DNA from: Eupeodes corollae
Lineage: Eukaryota > Arthropoda > Insecta > Diptera > Syrphidae
Direction: 5' to 3'
DNA: 64,000 nt
NCBI RefSeq assembly: GCF_945859685.1
Contig: NC_079149.1
Span: 52,842,991-52,906,990 of the forward strand
Shown here in pieces: positions 23,201-34,990 of this stretch (its first letter is position 1; each line of letters opens with the position of its first letter). Below the pieces are notes generated by a model. That model had not been told where the DNA came from. It did not search any database and saw nothing but the letters and a program-made list of their open reading frames with translations. Position numbers and translations under genes: made by a program.

Positions 23201-25900
23201 TACTCTCATCATTACTAAATCCAATTCCGGTCCATGTCTGGGTATTTGTTGTTTCGATGTGCCAGCGCATCTGTTCTCCTAATGATTCCCAAGATGCATA
23301 ATATTCACAATTGTGTTCCTCAGGCGAACAAGTTGGTGGATGCTTCCAGTGGCCAAAACAATCATTGTTGATGTTATTACCAGTAGCTACGGGCTGTTTT
23401 TCTTTTTCTGTGAAAAATCAACAACAAAATAAATTTGATTTGAGCAAAAAACTGAAATTTATGAAATTAGATAAAAAATCTTACCAAAGAAGTTAATTTG
23501 CGTGACGCCACGTTGCATTTGATGTCCATGATACTTTAACTCATCGGCTTGATAAAATTCCTTCACAGAGGAAGCTTCTTTTTCAAGACCAGATGGTGGC
23601 ACATGTACATAACTACCAGGCTCTTGTCCCTTGGCCCAAATAACATGCGTTAAATCATCATCTAATGTGTGATCAGTTGGTTCTTTTGCTTCTAATTTCT
23701 TTCGGAAAATTATGGTTGTCATGTTATTTAGCTCAAAGCCAGTTCCTAAAGTTAAATCCGATACGCCACCCCAAAATTCATCAAGTCTTGGTGTGGATCG
23801 ATCTCTTGTATAATAATCACCAACACGACTTGTCATTTCTCGAGCTGTTCCAATTACAATGTCTGTACAGTCCATGGGATTGAAGTCATGACGTGGAGTA
23901 TATGGGTTAAGTTTGTATTTTGATGGAGCTGAAATTTATAAAATTAGTTTTAACATAATATTTAATTATTATTTAAAACAATTTATTAAAAATTCATATA
24001 AATTTAAGCTACCCTTATAAAATTTCACCAAAACTAGAATTGTGGTCATAAGTGAAGGAGATCTACATAAAATTCAAACAAGTGCAAACTTACCTTCAGA
24101 CTGAGTTGCAGAATTAGTTTTGGCTATAATTTTTCCAGATTTTGGTTCGGGCTCGGATTTCGGTTCCGGTTCTGATTTTGGTTCAGGTTCAGATTTAGGC
24201 TCGGGCTCAGATTTTGGTTCAGGTTCAGATTTCGGCTCTGGCTCTGATTTTGGTTCTGGTTCGGATTTCGGTTCTGGTTCTGATTTAGGCTCTGGCTCAG
24301 ATTTTGGTTCGGGTTCTGATTGAGGCTCAGGTTCAGGCTGAGGTTCAGATTTTGGTTCTGGTTCGGACTTTGGTTCCGGTTCAGATTTTGGTTCTGGTTC
24401 AGACTTTGGCTCAGGCTCAGATTTTGGTTCCGGTTCAGACTTTGGTTCAGGCTCCGACTTCGGTTCCGGTTCTGACTTTGGTTCAGGCTCTGACTTCGGT
24501 TCCGGTTCAGACTTTGGTTCAGGCTCTGATTTTGGTTCTGGTTCAGACTTTGGTTCAGGCTCAGATTTTGGTTCTGGTTCTGGTTCAGTAATCGGCTCCG
24601 ACTCAGATTCGTTATCCATGTCTACATCTAAAAGCGTGTTAAGTGCATATAATGTGAGGGATTAAACTATGATTCCATCAATTAGTCTGTGCAATCTACA
24701 CTACTTCTCGGAAGTGTGCCAAGTGCATGTGAAAAAGAAAAACAATGCAATTAAGAAAAGAAAAAAGCAATATCTTACCTGATAAATCTCTTCTCCTACG
24801 TCCAGATTGAGCACTGACACGATATGAAACACTTGTTGCAACGGAGGTAACTCCATCCATTATTGGACTGTCCCTATTTCCAGCAACACGCTTTGTCTTA
24901 CTTGTTGATACGGGTTCGGGTTCGGATGATGGCTCAGGCTCGGATTTCGGTTCAGGTTCTGATTTTGGTTCTGGTTCTGAATTAGGCTCTGGCTCGGACT
25001 TTGGTTCTGGCTCAGACGTTGGTTCCGGCTCGGATTTTGGTTCTGGTTCTGACTTTGACTCAGGTTCAGATTTTGGCTCTGGTTCAGATGTTGGTTCCGG
25101 TTCGGACTTGGGCTCAGGTTCTGATGATGGTTCAGGTTCAGCCGACGCTGAACCATCCAAACTCGTCGTCAGATCCCCAATATCTCTGATGAGAGGGAAA
25201 TTCTTGCATTCAGGTGTTAAATTCCTTGGTCTCCATCCCACACCAACCCAAGATGACCCTTTCACTTGCAAAACTATTTCGATTTCTTTTTGTTCTTCGA
25301 GAAGCTTCCAGTACATATTGAAGTCAGGTGATAGCTCTTTGCGTGTATGCATAGAGAGGTCCAAGTCAGTAGTTTTGTAGGGTGATCGCTTGTTACAGCC
25401 ATTACCCCACCATCCAAAATTACAATAGCACTGTTTGCGGGGCAATGATTTACTCTTCAGATCAACACACTTGCCCTGGGCCCCACAATCTGAATTAGTG
25501 ACGCATTCATCCTTATATTGACAATAAGTTCCGTAGTAAGTGTCCTTGCATTTGCAACGAGTTCCAAAATACTTTCCATTGCCCGAGCATAGCTGACGGA
25601 ATGTCTTGCGATCTTTGATATCTACATCAGCACATGACCAAAAGCGATAACCATTTGACCATTCATCAGCTTGTCGCAACAATCGAATGGTACAATTATG
25701 ACAGGTGAAATTTGTTGGCAGTTGAACTTCTGATGATTGAGCTCTAGAAACACGCCAAAATCTAAACAAAAATTTATGTTTTGCTATAAATGTCAAACTT
25801 ACGTGGCATCTGTTCTCACGAACTCAGATCCATTGACGTGTGGTGTCAAATCAAGTACCGGACGGTCCAATTCGTCTAGAAGTTGTAACCGAAAGCCACC
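20218..25900 (-). CDS. Type I membrane protein: LPMO-like end, EGF-like, two DOMON, SEA-like, TM (5' partial)
   Basis: Ten exons read in frame: 25900-25803, 25761-24779, 24627-24094, 23928-23485, 23407-23010, 21420-21273, 21203-20987, 20924-20716, 20648-20482 and 20328-20218, totalling 1102 residues. Every donor/acceptor pair is GT/AG with matching phase. Residues 1-73 carry the C-terminal LPMO (AA15/chitin-binding type 4) signature: C..C...LLRQADEW..GYRFWSCADVDI. A Cys-rich EGF-like segment follows (about 78-140). DOMON 1 starts around 145 (SSWVGVGWRPR), is interrupted by Glu-Pro repeats, and resumes at DCTDIVIGTA. DOMON 2 spans about 695-865 (TWTGIGFSND, MSQTDAVIGW). A SEA-like region covers about 870-1010, a TM helix (IVLGCIAALVIIALIQAF) lies in the ninth exon, and a polyQ cytoplasmic tail ends in PPTSVL. 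No signal peptide or catalytic N-terminus is in the window. Role inferred: cell-surface redox protein. Confidence 0.88.
21490..22450 (+). mobile_element. RTE-like non-LTR retrotransposon remnant in an intron
   Basis: Reverse-transcriptase motifs survive in several frames. GFRPEKSSIDQIYTIRQI precedes LFIDFKAAYDSI (the first catalytic Asp). FLGYADDIDI follows at about 21730-21760, the YADD-type active site. Then come DFVYLGTAINSDN and TLIIPVLIYGTEA, and a 3' end followed by a short TAAG repeat (22438-22450), typical of this group. It lies in the intron between exons 5 and 6 of the minus-strand gene, in opposite orientation. It is 5' truncated, with internal deletions and stops. Confidence 0.8.
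22600..22780 (+). mobile_element. Mariner-like transposase C-terminal fragment
   Basis: A frame from about 22616 reads WPLRFSHLTPLDYFLWGY followed by SLKENIRSVISDIRP. This is the conserved mariner catalytic block (WPPRS..LTP.D.FLWG) and downstream helix. Only this piece remains; it sits right after the RTE remnant in the same intron. Confidence 0.7.
24094..24627 (-). repeat. Coding 18-bp repeat: Ser-Glu-Pro-Glu-Pro-Lys array
   Basis: This phase-1/phase-1 exon of the membrane-protein gene is almost entirely a hexapeptide array (SEPEPK, an 18-bp unit, roughly two dozen copies). Synonymous codon differences between copies show that it is not a freshly expanded microsatellite. It is flanked by DNESESEP at its start and GKIIAKTNSATQSE at its end. 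Being of symmetrical phase, it could be skipped without a frameshift. The array would form a long, highly acidic, extended stalk. Confidence 0.9.
24912..25145 (-). repeat. Second Glu-Pro-rich repeat array in the upstream exon
   Basis: The end of the 25761-24779 exon carries another SEPEPx array (units ending in K, T, S or N) of about 13 units. It is followed by a non-repetitive linker ending in SGRRRRDLS. Thus the split DOMON 1 is separated by two acidic arrays with a basic RRRR motif between them. Confidence 0.85.
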
Positions 25901-27680
25901 CTAAAAAAGAAAAACGAAAAAACAAACATCAATATGCTGTGAGGCTATGTATTAAGGTTCAAGAAACTCTGAGGACACTAATTATAATACATATAAAACA
26001 ATAAAAGATCCAAATCTAATGTAGGTATAGGTTAGGAACAAAGGTGCAACTTTTTAATGGTTGCACGATAGAACATAAATTAAAACGTGTAACATGGATC
26101 ACGACACATCATTACGGTGCAATTGTGATGTCTGGTCTCAAGATGCATGAGTCTTAGTCTTATGCGAAGGCATCTTTCTGTCTTTTTACCTACACTAGGG
26201 TGTAATTATTTTGATGTTATTTAGAACGCTATACTTTCTCATGGCGATTGCGTGTTGTTTTTGTTTTTTTTTTAATACTCTTTTCCCCTTGTTTCCCTAA
26301 AATAAGTATGAGGTAAACAATCTGACTTCAATTTAAGAAAGAGGTAAAAATTAATTGAATTAAATTATACTTTGATCAATGCAGTTATCATATGTTGTTT
26401 CAAAGCAACTTATTGCGATAGTAATTCATTTATTTTAAAAGATTTACAATCGTCTATAAAGTGTCGTAAAAATATTATCATTTTGTATTTGTTTAAAGTC
26501 CATTCGAGAAAGCTTTTTGCAGCACCTTTGAGTACAAGTTGGAAAGTTTAATTAACACGCTGTGGCGTATACGCACTTTTTTTAACTGAATTGTAAACTA
26601 TAATTCTTAAGCTTTGGTGTAAGCTTGTGAACATCAACTATGTAATCATTTTGTTCAAAACTTTTCTAAACTGCATAAAATTTGAAAGTTCAAACTAAGG
26701 CTGAAATTTCTTTCTTAATCAAAGAAGAAGAAATGTTTGTTGTATATTTTGATACCAACATTTTAGTTGCCCTTTATTTTTACTTTTTTAATGATTTTAA
26801 CTTTTGAAGTACCCGGAACATCATTTAATATGGAATTGTTATTTAAATTTAGTGCTTTAACATAATGATTAACAATGAACTTTGTACTTGAATTGTCAGT
26901 TGTAATAAGTACTGCAAGGTTACAATTTACTTAAATACGTGTTAAAATAAATGTTTACTTGGAATCATATTATATGATAAAAAATATAATTACACAACTA
27001 AAAATACACTGGTTTAGATATCTTTATGACCTTTATTATCAGGAACTCATAGTTATTTATTTTAGTTTAAAATACATTATTTTTGCATTGCACTGAATTA
27101 GTGCACTTAATATTGATTGACTTTGTTATATTGTACTGATGACTAATTGCAAAAAAATGTTTGCATTTACACATACATATGTACATAATATTTCATGTAT
27201 CATTTCATGTACTTCATCAAATTTTTCCAAAGAAATTATGTGTTAAATTAAAAAATGGCATAAATGCAGAAAAAATCTAAAAAAAGCCATTCAAGGCTTT
27301 TATTAAGAATTTTCCTAAGGTTTTAATCACAAAAAAATGCAAACAAAGAAATTTACCAAGTTGTTTTTCAGATTTTTGAACAATATTTGTAATTAAATAT
27401 TTGTATATTTTGTTGCCAATGCAATGTCGTTACACGAATTTGTAATTTTCCTGAAATAAAGTAGTGGCCTATTTCACTTAGCACTTTTTGTTTTCACTTT
27501 GCAAATTTGCAAACAAATTTATATCCTGCAAAGTAAAATTGCGTTTCACAATTTTTAATTTTTCAGACTTTTTTATTTGAAAAAATGAAAAGTGAAAGTA
27601 TTTTATCAATTTAAAATACATTTGAAGGATGGCTGCGATGTCGATGGGTTAAAAACCCAAAATAATATTCAAAATCACAC
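25901..27680. other. Upstream intron of the LPMO-DOMON gene; no exon seen
   Basis: The first exon seen for the minus-strand gene begins with an acceptor at 25900/25901, so this is intron. It is AT-rich. I searched by eye for LPMO motifs (such as CGDPW or GYFEF) on the minus strand and found none. No transposon is recognised. Confidence 0.45.
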
Positions 27681-27683
27681 ATT

Positions 27684-27717
27684 TTTAACTTCCCATAATA
27701 AGTTGTTGTAATGGGTA
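27684..27717 (-). repeat. Terminal fragment of the hairpin-ended repeat
   Basis: A 34-bp piece reads TTTTAACTTCCCAT, then AAGTTGTTGTAATGGGT. It matches the terminal palindrome and the adjoining GTAATGGGT of copies A and E. Nothing else of the element is present next to it. Confidence 0.6.
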
Positions 27718-28257
27718 TTTTTGTATTTTGTATTTTGTTTGTATTTATTTATTATCATTAAGCATTTTAAAACATAGAGTCTTATTTTTAATACTTATTA
27801 TGTTCAGATTTAAATTTTATCAAATTAAAAAAGGAATCAAATTAGTATGCTAAATTTACAATTTGCTTGAAGTTAAGAGAAAATTTGTTTTTAGATAAAT
27901 GGTCATGATGAAAAATTAAATAACATACATTTTTTAATTCTAAGACAAAGTGATTTTTATTTTGGAAACATTTTCAGCATTTGTATAAGTTCTTTAAAGA
28001 GTTCTCAAAACGAGTGCTGCTGTGTATCCCTCTCAGGGGCACTACTATGCAACTCGATTCTACTTTTGATTCTATTCGAAAGTCGAAAAATAGAATCGGA
28101 TGCCGGTAATACCAAGTATTTCCCACAAAATTTCCGATTTTCGAACGAGTCTCGTTGTGTGTGACATTAGATAAAAAAAAACAAAAATCTTCTGTGAATA
28201 AAAGTCAATTAATATTCGTGATCAAAATCAATCAAAACAATAATAAAAACAAATACA

Positions 28258-28580
28258 AATGGACAGTGTCGCAATTTGGTTAGATTCTGAAGAAACTCCG
28301 GAACGAATTGAACAAATAGAAAGAAGGCGAATCAGAGACAATTCCAACATAATGGAGCTTAGCGAGAAAGATACCCATATTGAGAATCTATTGAACGCAT
28401 TTTTAATCCAATCTATATTATTTCAGCTTTGTTAAAAATTACCGCCTTTCAAAAGATGCATTCATGTTCTTATTGAACCAAATTTCAACGCACCTTAGTA
28501 TTCGCCAAAGGCAAACTTCTGTTCCCAATATGATCAAGGTATCAGCTACACTACTTACATTCTGAAAAAAAAAACTTCCT
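28258..28580 (+). pseudogene. PIF/Harbinger (HARBI1-like) transposase N-terminal fragment
   Basis: Starting at 28260, a frame reads DSVAIWLDSEETPERIEQ. After a frame break it continues as NYRLSKDAFMFLLNQI and SVPNMIKVSATLL. This matches the N-terminal layout of HARBI1-type nucleases as I remember it (F...FR.SK..F..LL, then a P.I.K....L block). The DDE catalytic part is absent. Upstream DNA (from about 28040) has GGGCACTACTATGCAACTCG, and downstream (28690-28715) a loosely similar inverted copy, which might be terminal repeats; that is not secure. Confidence 0.5.
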
Positions 28581-28728
28581 CGATCGACCTTTTCGCAAGC
28601 ACATTTGACGTAGAACGATTATTTCCGAATTCGCAAGATTTTGACATTAACTTTATCCAAACGTAGTACCAAATTTGTTCTAAAACAAAAAACGACTTGG
28701 CAGTACTAGAGCTGTTCGAGTTTCGTTT

Positions 28729-29452
28729 TCAGATCTTGCTTATAGAATTACAGAGTTCCGATTTTGCGAATTCGAACAGTTTTACTTTAGAATCGAGTTC
28801 CATATAGTAAGGCCCCAGGTTAGCAGGCAAGGAGTTCCATAGGGCAACAGCGTGTACAAAGAACTGTTGTTTTGAATTTCTGAATTTAAAGGAAGGGACA
28901 ATTAGAACATCACTTCTTTGTGATACTGGGAACCTAAGCCTTTCGTATAGATATTCAGGAGATCTAGTATGAATAAGTCTAAAAAGAAATCTCAAAGTTT
29001 GATAGTTTATGTAGTTGTTTAAGGTCATGTTGAAAACACTACTTGCTTGCATCGAAACATGATCGAACCGTCGCAAGTCATAAATAAAGCGAACAACATT
29101 ATTAAACGCGACTTGAAGTTTTCGTTTATTAGCGCTGTCAAGGGCACAGAAAATGGGACTGCCATAGAAAAGTATTGGTAGGACAAGAGATTTTGCTATA
29201 GTCTTTTTTGTTGAAACTGGAAGACAACAGGCAGATATATATAAAACCAGCAAAGCAGCATATATTCGACCAACGGCACAAGTCAAGTGATCGTCCCATG
29301 TAAGTTTCTGGTTAAAAACAATCCCAAGATTCTTAACTGTTCTAACGTATCTTAACGTTTTCCCCTCAAGTTCAATACTAGGGAAATAAGAAGTATCTAT
29401 TGCAGTGTTACTGATGACGATTGCCTGACATTTTTTAGGGTCTGATTTGAAG
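28729..29452 (-). mobile_element. Non-LTR retrotransposon (jockey/I-like) reverse-transcriptase 3' part
   Basis: An uninterrupted minus-strand frame from 29452 to the stop at 28729 reads FKSDPKKCQAIVISN, then LEGKTLRYVRTVKNLGIVFN. It continues LTWDDHLTCAVGRIY, LVLPILFYGSPIF and the C-terminal VHAVALWNSLPANL. These are the palm, thumb and C-terminal motifs of a LINE reverse transcriptase. Its 5' end abuts repeat copy B at 29453. The frame is still open over about 240 codons, so this copy is relatively young although 5' truncated. Confidence 0.85.
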
Positions 29453-30503
29453 AATTGAAAATGTTGACATTTTTCGAAGCTTCAAGGTCCCTAAAGTCGA
29501 AATAAAAGATGTCTGTGCGTACGTGTGTACGTTCGTCCGTACGTCCATACGTTCGTCGTTGTCCATAGCTCAAGAACCTGAAGAGATGTCGGTTTGAAAT
29601 AGATTTTGTTATACAGATAATAATGGAAAAAATTGCATGGGTGGTTTTTTTTACCATAGCAGTTGAACAAAAGGGCGAACATTTGGTAAACCTTAAACAT
29701 CTCACGAAGCAATGACGATAAAGACTTGAATTAAATTTTATATTGTATATTGTGATACCAAACCAGTAAATTTTTGGAAAAAATCCAATTAACTTTTTTT
29801 TCATAAAAAAAAACTGACACAAAAAATTTCCCACCTCCAAAATTTTACGTATAAAAAATGATTTTATTTCCAAAACAATTATGTGCAACAAAAAATAAAG
29901 TTTCTAACATCTGGTAACATTTTGAGAAAAATCAAATTGACAGTTTTTTAACAAAAAAGTAAAAACTTAAAAGAAAATTTAACAAAAGTTGGTAAAAATT
30001 GATTTCCAACAAAAATACCCTTTCAAAAATTTGAGATTAAGGCTTCCAACTAATTTTCACTTTCAGAAATATTATTTTTAACATTGGGACAAATTTGACA
30101 ACAATCGATTTGCAATTTTTTTTATTTTACAAAAAAAATGAATTAAAGCTGGTAAAAATTGATATTTTACTCAAATATCTTTTAAAAACTTTGAGATATT
30201 GGTTTTAAAATACTTTTTTCATTTAAAAAATATTGTTATTCATTCATCTAATTTGTAAAAATTTAAGAAATGCAACTTAAATTGGTAAAAATTTGTTTTT
30301 GACTAAAATCTATTTAACAAAACTAGATTTTCAAACTAAACTATTTCTTGATATGAAAAATATTGTTGGTAATTTTAAAATTTTAAAGAATAATTCAACT
30401 GACTTTTTTAACTCAACACGAAAGCCTACAAACTTTTAAGCAAGACAAATCGACAGACGGGATGGGAAGTTATCAGTGTGGGTCGCATTCCAGCCCCTTT
30501 TTT
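29453..30503 (-). repeat. Hairpin-ended interspersed repeat, copy B
   Basis: This copy is in inverted orientation. The left side has GACATTTTTCGAAG, GGTCCCTAAAGTCGAA and the GTACG/GTCCG-rich stretch (29516-29560). Then come AT-rich blocks containing GTTGGTAAAAATTGAT about 160 bp apart. It ends CGGGATGGGAAGTTATC through CAGCCCC at about 30503. The outer left palindrome is missing, apparently cut where it meets the LINE. Confidence 0.75.
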
Positions 30504-33185
30504 GAAACAAGTTACTACTGTACGATAGTTAGTGCAAACATTTTGTGAGATTGTTGTGTTAGAGAAAAACACTAGTTGTCTTCATCTTCGTACGGGTGCG
30601 TAAACAAGAGGAAGAGTGAAAAATATGGGTTTCAAAACTTATTATTGATTTCAAGAGCTCTAAAATTTCACGCATTGTATCTCGAACCCTTTTATTATAA
30701 GGTCCAATTGAATCAACACGACCAATTTCTTCGTTGTCGTTTGGCAGGTTGGGCCTTAAAGTTAGCTTGAATTGGAAAATGATTTTCTAGCATGGCGAAT
30801 TTTCATTTTGTATTCTTCGTTAACACACAAAATTTCCAAATCTGAGGCACGGAAAATCCATTTCATTTAGTCATTTGAGGGCTGAGATTTGATTCTGTTG
30901 GAATTATTTTGTACGAAACGATGGAAAAGTGACGGTAATTAATAAATCCAGTGCCAATTTAAGAACTTAACCTCAGTACCCCTTGAGCAATCCATCAACA
31001 ATGTCTTGGCAAACTTGCTCCTAGTAATAAAGCTTTAAAAATAAACATCCCATCCTTTAAATTAATTTTGAAATGTTTTGGACTCCGTCCGAAACACTGA
31101 CAAAAATGCTGTTGAGAGATGTTTATTGAAAAACAACAACTCTTAATATAGTAATACATATTTTTTATCTTTATCGTCATTTTTAGTGTCTATGGTTATT
31201 GGTTAGTCATCTAAACTTATTTAAAATTATTTGAACAAGGTTTCTAGTTTTATAGAACAACTATTCTTCTTGTATATAACTAGTATAATTCTAGACAGAA
31301 CAGTCTTTCTCTATTGAATGCTTAATGGTCTTGATGCAATCAAACAAATTTTAATACGAGTAGACCGCAGTTAAAATAGAAAACAACATCTTCTCACAAT
31401 TTTTCATTTTATATTATACAAATAAAACACATGTATTGTTTTCTAAATATTATAGTTTTTTATTTAGTATGTAAAATGTATGTACGTACATTAAGTGGAA
31501 CCTATTTATATAAGATAAAAAACATACTCAATTCTTAAGATAAAACTTTGGTTTTCCTATTTCTAACTAGAAATATAGGAAAAAAACATTTGAATGAGTT
31601 TAAAGTGTATTTTAATATCACATCTAAATCGAACGAACTTGCTCTCATGGGTTAAGAGTTTTTGTAAGCCTCATTTCTTCGCTAACATTCCTAAAATTTC
31701 TAGGTTGGGACAGAACCTTAGGATATGTTCAACAAGATTAAGAAAACTTTGCATTTTACTTTCATCATTGAACAAAGGCTCTTCTTAAGGATTAAATTTA
31801 AGTTTATTATTTGTAGATGGACAACTGTATAGAGTTGGACATACTTTTTTATTGGCTTACATAACTCGAATTGATTAAGTACTATTGTTGATCTTTAAAG
31901 ATATATCTGGATTAGGTAAAATAAAAGAAGGTATAATTTCACATTGCCACTGAAAATTTTATCATTTTTAGAATAAGTATCTTCAGATTTCTTTCCAAAA
32001 AATTGAATTAAGTAGAGTTCTTTTTTGTGAATTGATTTTTTTCGAGTTCCTGTGCGAATTCAATAAGGGAACGATAAGTTTTGTAAAATTAGCCCGAAAC
32101 CAGCTGTGCCAGAAACTCAATGTAATGAAATTCAAGGTAACAATATTTTCACAGAAATTATGAATTCATGTCAATGAGTCTGAAAATTTGAAATGAGTCT
32201 GATGTTTTAAAATGAACTAAACCCAGCCATAGGAGTCTCTTTCCTACAAATAGTTGCCAAAACAGGAAATGTAATTTTTCTATTGAAAAACGTAGAATGG
32301 TTAATTCAAGATTTGTTTGTGGAAAGTTTTTGGTACTAGGGAAAACTAAATAAGGTTGTTAAATCACAACATTCCGATGATTAAATGTGACGATCTTTTC
32401 GAGAAATGAAACGTTCAGGAAACTTTTCTAGCAAAGAGAAACGGTTACTTAAAGTGTTCACCATTTTCTTAGTGAATTTCAAAAATTTCAATGCGTTGTT
32501 AAAGAGTATATTATTCCACTTTTAGTCAAAGATGAAAACTTCAAAAGTGACAGCTAACCACATAGCGTTAGATTTAAAGTTTCAGATCACAAAGTTTAAA
32601 AACTGATGGCTTAGAGGCAAGTTATAGCTATTATTGGTTTTCGTAATCAATAATTCAGCTTCGTGATTTAAAAGCGAGTAAAAAGGTCAAATTTGTTATG
32701 TTTGTTGTCAGAATGAAACTGACCTCTTAATATTACTTTTAATGATCAACTCTAGCCTCAAATGCTTGATTCCAATCAGGAAATGTTTGCCCAGTTACTG
32801 AAATTTGCAATAAAAGCTATAGCTAACCTGTGACGAAAAATTCCAATCATTGGATTCAATGAAAAACCCCAAAAGAATAAATATACATAAAAAAGACTAT
32901 TGACTTATTTTGAGCAAAGGTATCTGCCTGGTTTAGGACTCACTCCATCACAATGAAAAATAAAGTAAATGATTTTTGCAGCAGAAATCCAATACAAGAC
33001 CTATTATACTACAGATAGAAACTAGATATATTATTTATACTGAATTACAAAAAATCATGTTTTGATAAGAGTTATTTGATTTACCCAAGGGTGCATTGAT
33101 TTTCAACTTACAAAAGATTGCATTTAATTCATTTCTATCAGTTTTTCTGTTGCGACTTGTTGACTATACTTATATCAGCAATTCA
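30504..33185. other. Intergenic DNA upstream of the first DUF753 gene
   Basis: AT-rich with only short, unrelated frames (for example 30576-30770 and 31594-31788). No recognisable gene, RNA or transposon. No clear TATA box was identified for the gene starting at 33186. Confidence 0.4.
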
Positions 33186-34002
33186 ATGTCAAAATTTTGT
33201 ATTCTATTAACTTTTGTAAGCATTTATTGCTTATCCATTGCACCAATATCAGTTCAAGGAATACAATGTTACTCATGTCGAGGCATAAATTGTTTAAGGA
33301 CAACCATACAAACTAAATTTGAAACATGTGAAGATAATTTGGATAGTTGCGCTATAATTTTTGATAAATGTAAATTAATTCTTTATATTTTTGGAACACT
33401 AATTTAATTTTATTCCTTTTTTTCTAACGTAGTTGCCGTTGTTGCAAAAGGATGTTTAATGAATATTCCAGTTGAGCTGCGAAAGAAATGCAATAGCACA
33501 AATAACCCTGAATGTCAAGTCTGCACTGGAGGCTTATGCAATAATAAGGGACGTATTGATTTCAAATGTTATCAATGCGATGAAAGAAACCAAGATGTAA
33601 GTTCTGTAAATTGCTCAAAAAAATTTTCATACATTTATTTTTCAAATTTTAAACCCAAATTTAACGAGAGTTTTGAGGAATTAATAAATCTTTTTCTTTG
33701 TCTAGGGAAAAAAATGCGCCAGTAATCTGAACGCATTAAATCCAACGCAGTGTCCAATGCCAACGGCTCCAAATTCCTACTGCTACACCAAATCGTACAA
33801 GGGTGCTACCGTGCGAGGATGTTCCTTGCATGTGAAGGATCAACTTGAGTGTCTAGCAGATGACGCATGTTCATTGTGCTTAGCAGAAGATGGAGAAGGC
33901 TGTAATTCAAGACAAACGACTGCTTCTGGAGTTAGTAAGATATCATTGTCTGGACTTGCAATGGTTTTATTCATTGCATCAATCACACGAGCAGTTTTTT
34001 AG
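33186..34002 (+). CDS. Two-domain DUF753/Ly6-like protein, probably GPI-anchored
   Basis: Exons 33186-33369, 33433-33596 and 33706-34002 join with phases 1 and 0 to give 214 residues. The second ATG of the open frame was chosen because it is followed directly by a signal peptide (FCILLTFVSIYCLSIAPISV). Two cysteine-rich domains follow: one opens CYSCRGINC (from about 28), the other CYQCDERNQD (from about 120), each closing with a C..C...CN pattern of three-finger/Ly6 proteins. The segment CAIIFDKFAVVAKGC matches the CVTIFSQS..VARGC block of the giant gene at 57-64 kb. The C-terminus (SGLAMVLFIASITRAVF) is a hydrophobic tail fitting GPI attachment. Function of DUF753 proteins is unknown. Poly(A) signal AATAAA at 34142-34147. 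Confidence 0.9.
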
Positions 34003-34990
34003 TTTTGTTAAATATATTTAATTTTAAATTTGTTCACTTAAAATTAACTTTTTCTTCTGTTCGAAAATTCTCTGAAAATCATGGACAAAAAGTTTGACTT
34101 TTGAACTAGCATGTTAGTAAATTCATACCAACTTAAAAAAAAATAAAATTAATTTTAAAATTCCACTTCTGAATATTGTCTTTTTCTCTGGAAGTGGCTA
34201 CAGACTTCACTGAACTTTAAGTTTCTTGGACAAATTTTAATATTTTTTATTTAAGTTTTATAACTTAAATTTATTTTACATACATTTTCCCCAATTATTA
34301 ATAAATGGAATTCTCCATATTTGCTCTATGATATTTGAAGTTGTTGAATATATGAAGTGAAACGGCCAAATAACCTCACCATGGAAATCACTCATGTTAT
34401 ACAATTTTATATATGCTAAACTTTTTGATGACAACTTTTCAAGTGGATGATTCAATAGAAAATAAAACGGTAAAAAATAAATGAGTGTTAAGTGCAAAGC
34501 AAATAATAAGTACAAGTGCAAGAGATATTAAAAAAAGCAATAAAATGTTGATATGTAGTATTGAAGGTAATAAAAATACAATTTTAAAAAAACTTACATT
34601 CGATAAGAAAAAGAAGTAGAGGCTTGAAACTTAGATTTTCAAAATTCTGACCATCACTCATTCAAAAATAGTGATTTTCGAATTCCTGGTATTTGTTAAT
34701 TGTTTTTTTTTTTTTTAATTTCAACAGTTCGTTTTTTCAAAAATAAAAGCTGAAACAAATTTTAGTTTCTTTAGGGTAACATTTACCATTTATCTAGAAA
34801 ATAATGATCCTTCAAATTTGTCCATTGAAACAAAATGTAAAAATATCATATTTTGAGTAAAAAAACCAACACAAAATTCTTTCTAATAATTGGCATGTTT
34901 ACGTTTCTTAAATGTCAGAGATTTCTGTATTCTCATTTCTCATATAAATTTGTGGTTTTTGGTGTCAAAACTCTTAGAATACACTTTAAG
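34003..34990. other. AT-rich spacer, nothing recognised
   Basis: Includes the 3' UTR of the preceding gene up to about 34160. Beyond that I see no coding exon. A minus-strand frame at 34276-34521 is not supported by any motif. Confidence 0.4.

Noticed and set aside
24120..24591. Long plus-strand open frames opposite the Glu-Pro repeats
   Set aside because: They are reverse-strand shadows of the SEPEPK array; any 18-bp repeat without stops opens several frames.
24094..25145. Regularly spaced short repeats reminiscent of a CRISPR array
   Set aside because: The repeats are contiguous, have no spacers and lie in a spliced reading frame of a eukaryotic gene.
28040..28715. Terminal inverted repeats for the Harbinger-like fragment
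   Set aside because: GGGCACTACTATGCAACTCG has only a loose inverted partner near 28690; the match is too weak to call ends or a TWA target duplication.
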